NCBI GenBank assembly: GCA_030950835.1
Contig: JAUZQU010000214.1
Location: forward strand, 1-5,188
Origin: Mariprofundaceae bacterium
GTDB taxonomy: Bacteria; Pseudomonadota; Zetaproteobacteria; Mariprofundales; Mariprofundaceae
Length of the DNA stretch: 5,188 nt
Reading direction: 5' to 3'
Each line of letters starts with the position of its first letter. Position 1 is the stretch's first letter. The notes under the pieces are model-generated. The model did not search any database, was not told where the DNA came from, and saw nothing but the letters and a program-made list of their open reading frames with translations. Below are positions 1 through 4,565 of this stretch, in pieces. The translations under genes and the position numbers were made by a program.

Positions 1-2
1 CA

Positions 3-284
3 CCCCATGAAACCCTCATCAACCTTGCCTCACAAGAGTATTTCAAGGTCATCCAAGCTCAACACATCACTTGCCGTATCATTACACCTGTATTTAAAGA
101 AAATAAACTTGGCACTTATAAAGTCATCGGTATTTTCGCCAAACGCGCACGCGGTTTGATGGCGCGATATATCATCCAGCAACGCATCAGCCAAGTTGAG
201 CATATTCAAGGTTTTGCTGTGGATGGTTATGCCTTTAACCCTACTTTATCCGATGCTAAACATTGGGTGTTTAGTCGGGGTTAA
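3..284 (+). CDS. yaaA: YaaA (DUF328) family peroxide-stress protein, 3' end only
   Basis: This is the last 93 codons of a rightward gene cut by the left edge; E. coli YaaA is about 258 residues, so roughly the final third is present. The visible protein has the family's C-terminal signatures: NLASQEYFKVI near the start, IITPVFKENKLGTYKVI, then FAKRARGLMARYII and the closing block with GFAVDGYAF and WVFSRG. These align without gaps, from memory, with E. coli YaaA (NLASDEYFKSV, YAKKARGLMSRFII, GFNSEGYFF). YaaA is a cytosolic protein that in E. coli protects against hydrogen peroxide by limiting iron-driven DNA and protein damage; it is OxyR-controlled there. Its promoter lies outside the window. 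The stop codon overlaps the stop of the convergent bioF within TTAA. The family call is secure; the physiological role here is inferred from E. coli. Confidence 0.93.
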   Translation, partial: PHETLINLASQEYFKVIQAQHITCRIITPVFKENKLGTYKVIGIFAKRARGLMARYIIQQRISQVEHIQGFAVDGYAFNPTLSDAKHWVFSRG

Positions 285-1414
285 ATCATCTTTGATAACG
301 CTTTCACAAGCCCATCTATATGTTGGGGTTCATGGCTTGCGGATAAAGTAATGCGCAATCTCGCCTCTCCTTCAGGCACCGTTGGCGGACGAATCGCAGG
401 CACAAAAAAACCCGCTTCCCTTAATTGTCTTGCCGCCTTCAATGCCGCAGCATCTGTGCCTAACAATACGGGCTGAATCGCAGTTAAAGAAGCAACTAAA
501 GGGATGTTTTCAGCTTGTTTTAAGAAATAAGTGATGTTTTGTTGCAGTTTTTGTAACAAAAATCCTCTTTGTAACACATGCAAGGCAGCTTTTGCCCCCG
601 CCAACACGGGTACAGGCAAAGCAGTCGAATACATCAAGGTGCGCATACGTTGCCGCAAACCTTCAATCATCTGCGTTGTTCCCAAGACATAAGCCCCATA
701 ACTGCCCAAAGCTTTACCCAAAGTGCCCACTTCCAACACACGCGCATGCCCTGCAATACCCGCTAAATCCACCACACCTTTGCCCGATTTTCCCAGCGTT
801 CCCGTGCCATGTGCATCATCAATCAACAACAAAGCATCATGTTGTTCAGCCAACGCCAGCAATCCCGCCACATCTGCCACATCACCATCCATGCTGAACA
901 CACCATCCGAAACAATCAACCGCCTTGATGCAGGTAAACGTTGCAACAACATATCCAACATTTCCACCGATAAATGCGGATAACGAAACACTTTCGCCCC
1001 AGATAACCTTGCCCCATCCACCAAAGAAGCATGGTTCAATTTGTCGGTAAACACATGGGTATGTCGTGTTGCCAAGGCAGGTAACAAACCCATATTTGCC
1101 AACATACCCGAGCCCAACAGCAAACAAGCCTCAAAACCCTTCCAAACCGCCAAGTCTTGTTCAAGTGCATGCAATAAAGGGTCGTCCCCTGAAACCAAAC
1201 GCGATGCCCCACTGCCCAACCCATGCTGTTGCACGGCATCTTGTGTTGCCTGAATCACTTCAGGGTGGGTGCTTAAACCCAAATAATCATTGGAAGAAAA
1301 ATTGAGCAACGCCTGCCCTTCTACTTCAATATACACACCATCCCTGCGGCTTGCCAAGAGCTTGCGCTGCCTTGAGCTGGGTATGATGTTAAACCAATTG
1401 CGTGAATCAACCAT
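281..1414 (-). CDS. bioF: 8-amino-7-oxononanoate synthase (biotin synthesis, BioF)
   Basis: BioF is a cytosolic PLP enzyme that condenses pimeloyl-ACP (or pimeloyl-CoA) with L-alanine, releasing CO2, to give the precursor of the biotin rings. The 377-residue protein is full length (E. coli 384). Visible landmarks are NFSSNDYLGLS at 38-48, the GLGSGASRLVSGD loop at 65-77 that separates BioF from 2-amino-3-ketobutyrate ligase, the PLP-stacking histidine H129 in LNHAS, D199 and H202 in DDAHGTG, and the Schiff-base lysine K234 in GTLGKALGSYGAY. All expected catalytic residues are present. ATG at 1414 is the only reasonable start: an in-frame stop lies 33 bases upstream with no other start codon between, although the N-terminus is about 12 residues shorter than in E. 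coli. There is no clear Shine-Dalgarno sequence. No other bio gene lies in the window, and bioF ends against yaaA, so it is transcribed alone or as the last gene of its unit. Confidence 0.96.
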   Translation of the reverse strand: MVDSRNWFNIIPSSRQRKLLASRRDGVYIEVEGQALLNFSSNDYLGLSTHPEVIQATQDAVQQHGLGSGASRLVSGDDPLLHALEQDLAVWKGFEACLLLGSGMLANMGLLPALATRHTHVFTDKLNHASLVDGARLSGAKVFRYPHLSVEMLDMLLQRLPASRRLIVSDGVFSMDGDVADVAGLLALAEQHDALLLIDDAHGTGTLGKSGKGVVDLAGIAGHARVLEVGTLGKALGSYGAYVLGTTQMIEGLRQRMRTLMYSTALPVPVLAGAKAALHVLQRGFLLQKLQQNITYFLKQAENIPLVASLTAIQPVLLGTDAAALKAARQLREAGFFVPAIRPPTVPEGEARLRITLSASHEPQHIDGLVKALSKMI

Positions 1415-1425
1415 GCGACTATACT
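1398..1425 (+). promoter_or_regulatory. candidate promoter of the comF-grxC-can-zapD-yacG operon
   Basis: TATACT at 1420-1425 matches the sigma-70 -10 box at five of six positions. A weak -35, TTGCGT at 1398-1403, lies 16 bases upstream inside the bioF coding region. Transcription would be expected about seven bases after the -10, which is at or next to the A of the comF ATG at 1433, implying a leaderless message if that start is used. The box overlaps the bioF -10 on the other strand. A small inverted repeat GTTTG-6-CAAAC (1427-1442) sits beside it; it does not resemble the BirA operator I know. Confidence 0.4.
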
Positions 1426-1448
1426 TGTTTGTATGTTCAAACTGTCAA
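1418..1448 (-). promoter_or_regulatory. candidate bioF promoter
   Basis: On the minus strand there is a perfect TTGACA (-35; plus-strand bases 1443-1448) followed after 19 bases by TATAGT (-10; 1418-1423), five of six consensus matches. The 19-base spacer is longer than the ideal 17. The -10 box ends only three bases before the bioF ATG, so a standard start point would fall within the start codon. Either initiation is unusually close, making a leaderless mRNA, or a different -10 is used. The -35 lies inside the first codons of comF. Confidence 0.42.
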
Positions 1449-2206
1449 TGCTAGACTTCAAAACATGGCAACACCTAATTTTCCCACCTGCTTGTCGTAT
1501 TTGTGGTGATATTTTCACAGCCAAGCCAACCAGCCAGCAACATATCACCACTGAATGTTGCGCCCACTGTTTCAAACACATACGCATTTTTGATAGACAT
1601 ACCTGCCATCGCTGCGGTGTACCCTTGGCGGCATCGCTTAGCCCTGGCCCTTGTGGCAGTTGTTTGCAACATGCGCCAGCGCAACAACAAACCCAGAGTT
1701 TATATGTTTATCACGGTGCAGTGCGTGAAGCTTTGTTGGCGTGGAAGCTACAAGGGCAAAGTGCAGGTTTGGATTGGCTGTTGGAAAGTGCCGCCAAGCA
1801 CTTGCGCACTATCTTTCATCCCGATGACCTGTTGATTCCCGTACCCATGCCTTTGCCTAGGATGCGCCGCTCAGGTTTGCATCACAGCGCAGACTTATGC
1901 CTTAAAATCGCAGCCTTGACGGGGTGCGCAACCGACTGGCAAATCCTGCGTCGCACAGGCAACCATACCCGTCAATCTGCCCTGCAAGGCAAGGCAAGAC
2001 AGCGCAATTTGCGTAAGGCTTTCAGCCTCGCCAACGACTACCCCAACAGACTCAAAGCTCAACAAGGCAAAGGTCAAGTTTGGGTGATAGATGACATCTT
2101 AACCACAGGTGCTACGCTCCGCCACGCTTGCCAAGCGATGTTGCCCATCAAGCAAGACGTGTTTGCCTTTTCATTGGCTAGGGTCAACCACAATCAACAG
2201 GAGTAA
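1433..2206 (+). CDS. comF: ComF/GntX family phosphoribosyltransferase-like protein
   Basis: The 257-residue protein has the two-part ComF layout. The N-terminal part carries cysteine pairs that suggest zinc binding: C21/C24 with C42, C43 and C46, then C58/C61 with C74/C77. The C-terminal part is a type I phosphoribosyltransferase-like domain with LIPVPMPLPRMRRSGLHHS (134-152), the family block RQSALQGKARQRNLRKAF (180-197) and the PRPP-loop signature VWVIDDILTTGATLR (216-230). In naturally competent bacteria ComF is needed for uptake of transforming DNA, acting in the cytoplasm next to the import machinery; in E. coli the relative GntX/YhgH has a less clear role. No other competence gene is visible, so competence cannot be claimed. 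ATG at 1433 gives the full N-terminus; ATG at 1448 is an alternative, and neither has a good ribosome site. This is the first gene of the rightward block. The usual RGFNQ-type motif reads SGLHH here. Confidence 0.9.
   Translation: MFKLSMLDFKTWQHLIFPPACRICGDIFTAKPTSQQHITTECCAHCFKHIRIFDRHTCHRCGVPLAASLSPGPCGSCLQHAPAQQQTQSLYVYHGAVREALLAWKLQGQSAGLDWLLESAAKHLRTIFHPDDLLIPVPMPLPRMRRSGLHHSADLCLKIAALTGCATDWQILRRTGNHTRQSALQGKARQRNLRKAFSLANDYPNRLKAQQGKGQVWVIDDILTTGATLRHACQAMLPIKQDVFAFSLARVNHNQQE
2199..2203 (+). promoter_or_regulatory. strong Shine-Dalgarno site of grxC
   Basis: AGGAG lies seven bases before the ATG at 2211 and overlaps the last codons of comF (its stop is 2204-2206). It fixes the grxC start: the longer frame open from 2109 inside comF is not the real gene. 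This is the only strong ribosome site among the genes of this window. Confidence 0.85.
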
Positions 2207-2210
2207 GACC

Positions 2211-2498
2211 ATGAACAACAATACGGAAAACAATGCAAAAATCGAAGTGTATTCAGGTGATTACTGCCCATACTGTGTGCGTGCCAAAGCATTATTGGAG
2301 CAACGCAACTTACCTTTCACGGAATACAATGTGCAACAAGACCCCAGCCTGCGCGAAGCCATGATGAGCCGCAGCAATGGCGGACGCAGCATTCCGCAAA
2401 TTTTTATCAATGACCAACATGTCGGTGGCTGTGATGAGCTGTATGCCTTGGATAAAAAAGGTGAGCTTGATGCTTGGTTAAGCAGAGAAGCTGCTTAA
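2211..2498 (+). CDS. grxC: glutaredoxin 3 (GrxC-type dithiol glutaredoxin)
   Basis: This 95-residue cytosolic thiol-disulfide oxidoreductase uses glutathione to reduce protein disulfides and glutathione mixed disulfides. The dithiol active site CPYC is at 19-22, followed by RAKALLEQRN. The cis-proline loop SIPQIFI is at 60-66 (P62) and the glutathione-binding GGCDELYALD at 72-81. These match E. coli GrxC (TCPYCHRAKALL, TVPQIFI, IGGCDDLYALD). The protein is slightly longer than E. coli's because of an asparagine-rich N-terminus (MNNNTENN) before the first strand. The start is set by the AGGAG site. It follows comF by four bases and precedes can by three, so all three are cotranscribed. The last codons form one arm and the loop of a perfect hairpin. 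Confidence 0.95.
   Translation: MNNNTENNAKIEVYSGDYCPYCVRAKALLEQRNLPFTEYNVQQDPSLREAMMSRSNGGRSIPQIFINDQHVGGCDELYALDKKGELDAWLSREAA
2478..2498 (+). other. perfect stem-loop over the grxC stop, just before can
   Basis: TTAAGCAG (2478-2485) and CTGCTTAA (2491-2498) are exact inverted repeats of eight bases around a five-base loop, AGAAG. The right arm includes the grxC stop codon and ends three bases before the can ATG. There is no T-run after it, so it is not an intrinsic terminator. The weak purine-rich tract that could act as the can ribosome site (AGAGAAG, 2484-2490) lies mostly in the loop. Ribosomes finishing grxC would open the stem, so coupling of can to grxC translation is plausible but inferred. 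Confidence 0.6.
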
Positions 2499-2501
2499 AT
2501 C

Positions 2502-3137
2502 ATGTGTTCGCCAGAAAAACTCCTGCACAACAACCACGCTTGGGCAGAGCAACGTGAAAAAGACAACCCTGGTTTCTTCGCTAAGCTTTCAGGGCAACAA
2601 AAACCCAAATATATGTGGATTGGTTGCTCAGATAGCCGCGTTCCTGCCAATGAAATTGTAGGTTTAGATCCTGGGCAGGTGTTTGTACATCGTAATGTCG
2701 CCAATCAGGTCTTGCATACCGATTTAAACTGCTTGTCGGGTGTACAATATGCGGTAGATGTGTTAAAAGTAGAGCATATTATTGTCACAGGACATTATGA
2801 TTGTGGTGGTGTGCTTGCTGCTTTGGATTCCCAACATTTTGGCGTGGTGGACAACTGGATTCGTGGTATTCGTGATAATTTCATCCAACATCAAGGCAAG
2901 TTTGATGGACTATCCAAGCAGGAAGTCAGTGATAGAATGAGCGAGTTGAATGTGATCAAACAAGTCGAAAGTTTATCCCACACGCGCATTGTGCAAAAGG
3001 CATGGGAGCAAGGCAGAAAGTTGAGTATTCATGGCTGGGTGTACAGGTTAGGTACAGGTTTGATTCATGATTTGAAGGTTACGCGCAGCCAAGCAAGTGA
3101 TGTTGAGCAAGTGCATAGGCTTACCCAACGTTTATGA
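2502..3137 (+). CDS. can: beta-carbonic anhydrase (Can type)
   Basis: This cytosolic zinc enzyme interconverts CO2 and bicarbonate, supplying bicarbonate to carboxylases (including biotin-dependent ones) and keeping growth possible at air levels of CO2. The 211-residue protein aligns to E. coli Can (220) with identical numbering of key sites. Zinc ligands are C42, D44, H98 and C101, with R46 completing the CxDSR catalytic dyad. The non-catalytic bicarbonate-binding triad of allosteric type II enzymes, W39, R64 and Y181, is also present, so inhibition by loss of bicarbonate or low pH is expected from the family. Other landmarks are FVHRNVAN at 61-68, LNCLSGVQYAVDVL at 75-88, ELNVIKQV at 148-155 and IHGWVY at 176-181. 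The ATG at 2502 gives an N-terminus matching E. coli (HNNHAW, DNPGFF). No good ribosome site is seen. The stop overlaps the zapD start by four bases (ATGA). Confidence 0.96.
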   Translation: MCSPEKLLHNNHAWAEQREKDNPGFFAKLSGQQKPKYMWIGCSDSRVPANEIVGLDPGQVFVHRNVANQVLHTDLNCLSGVQYAVDVLKVEHIIVTGHYDCGGVLAALDSQHFGVVDNWIRGIRDNFIQHQGKFDGLSKQEVSDRMSELNVIKQVESLSHTRIVQKAWEQGRKLSIHGWVYRLGTGLIHDLKVTRSQASDVEQVHRLTQRL

Positions 3138-3919
3138 TTGCACATGATAATATTATCCCAATCACCTTTGCTTTAACGCCGCGTATGCAATCTTATTTGG
3201 AGCTGCGTGATGCCTTGCGTTGTTTGCAACAAGCCTTTGAAGGCAACGCGCCTTATGCTTGGTTATCCGCTGCCAAAGAAGTACACGACTTATTGCTTGG
3301 TGAAGGCTTGAAAAAAGTAGCTACACCTGAAGTGTTGTCTATTTTCACCTCCTTACAAAAACACTTTGAACATCTTGCCGCCAAACATTCCCAGTTTAAA
3401 GACAAGTTAAACCAAGCCTGCACAGAAATTAGTCAACACAGCGACAATATTCGCCGCGATATTCATTTGGCAGCTGATTTTCTTTGTGCTGATGCTTGGT
3501 TAACCACCTTTGAAGAAAATATTCGCAAACAAGACTTTTTAGGGCATCAATCCAGCCTTCCCCAAATCATTAATCCTCTATGGTTTGGACATGGCAAACA
3601 TGGACAACGTCTGAACAAGATACTCACCTCTCTTCACCAAGCTATGGAATATTTGGATACAATGTTACACAGCCATGTGCCATGGCAACAACGCCTTGCT
3701 CAAGAGGGTAATGACCAAATCACCATTCCCAAACATGAAGACATGGATTTAATGATTGTTGGTTTGCAAGCAGACGACCTTGCCCAAGGTATTATCCCCC
3801 AATATTCAGGCAGCCGCCGTTCCATCAGGCTGCGTTTCAACCAATGTTTGCCAGGGCAGCCTATTAAACATGTTGAACACGACCAAAACTACACTTTAAT
3901 GTTGGTATCTATCGCATGA
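3134..3919 (+). CDS. zapD: cell division protein ZapD (DUF1342)
   Basis: ZapD is a cytosolic FtsZ-associated protein that binds the FtsZ C-terminal tail and bundles filaments, stabilising the Z ring. The protein is 261 residues (E. coli 247). Recognisable blocks are the opening FALTPRMQSYLELRDALRCL at 12-31, the central helical region, NPLWFGHGK around 147-155, the helix with LHQAMEYLDTMLHSHVPWQQ (167-186), and the C-terminal IIPQYSGSRRSIRLRF at 220-235, corresponding to YPQISGHKSRFAIRF in E. coli. Its neighbour yacG supports the call, as in the E. coli coaE-zapD-yacG order; here can, not coaE, is upstream. Start and stop both sit in ATGA overlaps, with can and yacG respectively, and there is no clear ribosome site, so translation is probably coupled to can. 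I cannot say from sequence alone whether all FtsZ-contact residues are kept. Confidence 0.92.
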   Translation: MIAHDNIIPITFALTPRMQSYLELRDALRCLQQAFEGNAPYAWLSAAKEVHDLLLGEGLKKVATPEVLSIFTSLQKHFEHLAAKHSQFKDKLNQACTEISQHSDNIRRDIHLAADFLCADAWLTTFEENIRKQDFLGHQSSLPQIINPLWFGHGKHGQRLNKILTSLHQAMEYLDTMLHSHVPWQQRLAQEGNDQITIPKHEDMDLMIVGLQADDLAQGIIPQYSGSRRSIRLRFNQCLPGQPIKHVEHDQNYTLMLVSIA

Positions 3920-4104
3920 CAATCAAACAAACACCCTTCAAATGTCCGCTTTGCAAAGCGCCTGTGATTCGCAAAAGCGAAGACTTTCCTTTTTGTAGCC
4001 CACGTTGCAAAACCATTGATTTGGGCAACTGGGCAAGTGATGCATACAGTATCAGCGAGCCAAGTGCCGACGATGATATACCACATGACAGGGTCATCCA
4101 TTGA
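3916..4104 (+). CDS. yacG: YacG-type zinc-binding DNA gyrase inhibitor
   Basis: This 62-residue protein (E. coli YacG 65) has the family's single zinc site, C10-x2-C13 and C27-x3-C31, framed by FKCPLCKAPV and FPFCSPRCKTIDLGNW; the IDLGNWAS stretch corresponds to DLGEWA in E. coli. YacG binds the C-terminal part of GyrB and blocks DNA binding by gyrase, so it tempers negative supercoiling. The C-terminal tail is acidic (PSADDDIPHD), as expected for a disordered end. The ATG lies in an ATGA overlap with the zapD stop. Its own stop overlaps a TTG that begins the next reading frame. It is almost certainly cotranscribed with zapD, its usual partner. Confidence 0.95.
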   Translation: MTIKQTPFKCPLCKAPVIRKSEDFPFCSPRCKTIDLGNWASDAYSISEPSADDDIPHDRVIH

Positions 4105-4565
4105 GCCAAAAACCAGCAAACGACCACCATTATCCCCGCTTGGCTTATGTGCTCATCACCATCATGTTGATGATGCCTGTAGTCTTGTGGCCAGCACCCA
4201 TTTTCATCTACGACAACCCCATGTTGGCCGACATACTCACCCCAACATGGCTACTTTGCAGCACCTTTCTACTGCTCAGTGCCGTCATCATAGACTCCAT
4301 GCTCTACGGCATGGACTCGCTCAAAAAAAGCATTGATGCCACCCTCTGGATCAGCCTATTTGCCATGTTCGCTATCAGCGCCGTACAAAACCAAGGTGGC
4401 TCATGGCTTTTAGCCATGCTCTTTTTACTGCATGCTTTGCGCTCTGGTTTACGTTTATGTTGGCAGAAAAACACCGCCCATATGTGGTGGTTATGGTTGA
4501 GTTGGAGCAGGGATACAGCCGCAGCTTTAACTTTATTAGCTTGGTCTAGTCTTTGGCAGTCTTAA
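4101..4565 (+). CDS. unrecognised tryptophan-rich multi-span membrane protein
   Basis: I do not recognise this 154-residue protein. It has about five hydrophobic segments: roughly 14-36, 48-69, 79-95, 100-118 and 129-152, the last interrupted by R137-D138. Basic residues lie after segment 2 (K75, K76) and after segment 4 (R114, R118, K123), while the 37-47 loop is acidic, which fits an inner-membrane protein with the N-terminus inside. Eleven of 154 residues are tryptophan, five of them between 121 and 135 (including WWLWLSW). The start is inferred to be TTG at 4101, overlapping the yacG stop as TTGA, with a weak AGGG eight bases upstream; the next ATG codons would remove part of the first segment. 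It is the last gene of the rightward operon and its stop is shared with the convergent gene in TTAA. Hydrophobic content and operon fit make it a real gene; no function can be given. It could belong to a DUF family I failed to recognise. Confidence 0.75.
   Translation: MSQKPANDHHYPRLAYVLITIMLMMPVVLWPAPIFIYDNPMLADILTPTWLLCSTFLLLSAVIIDSMLYGMDSLKKSIDATLWISLFAMFAISAVQNQGGSWLLAMLFLLHALRSGLRLCWQKNTAHMWWLWLSWSRDTAAALTLLAWSSLWQS
4219..4250. repeat. 9-base perfect inverted repeat inside the membrane-protein gene
   Basis: CCATGTTGG (4219-4227) and CCAACATGG (4242-4250) are exact reverse complements separated by 14 bases. They encode part of the first periplasmic loop and the start of segment 2. No T-run follows, so it is not a terminator. 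A second hairpin of six base pairs with a GTTG loop (CATCAT and ATGATG, 4160-4175) lies about 45 bases upstream. Confidence 0.55.

Noticed and set aside
256..274. CTAAAC-7-GTTTAG inverted repeat near the end of yaaA as a terminator
   Set aside because: The stem is only six mostly A/T pairs, lies inside the coding sequence and has no T-run after it.
404..410. A7/T7 runs (also near 4324, 4642 and 5005) as programmed frameshift sites
   Set aside because: No alternative frame of interest follows, the proteins stay aligned to their families where known, and no stimulatory structure is evident.
592..1305. Several open plus-strand frames opposite bioF
   Set aside because: They are antisense shadows of bioF with proline/histidine-rich, low-information products and no ribosome sites or family resemblance.
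1427..1442. GTTTG-6-CAAAC as a BirA or other biotin-repressor operator
   Set aside because: It is too short and does not match the BirA (TTGTAAACC type) or BioR (TTATAGATAA type) sites I know; kept only as a note in the promoter entry.
1984..1998. Three tandem GCAAG units in comF as a phase-variation tract
   Set aside because: Only three copies, and the residue spacing of the family motif is exactly kept, so slippage has no visible trace.
2109..2210. Longer N-terminus for the glutaredoxin, starting inside comF
   Set aside because: It would lie out of frame in the conserved end of comF; AGGAG before the ATG at 2211 and the match to GrxC set the start there.
3041..3060. Direct repeat GTACAGGTT twice, 11 bases apart, in can as a possible insertion
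   Set aside because: The protein around Y181 has the same length as E. coli Can there, so nothing was inserted; chance similarity.
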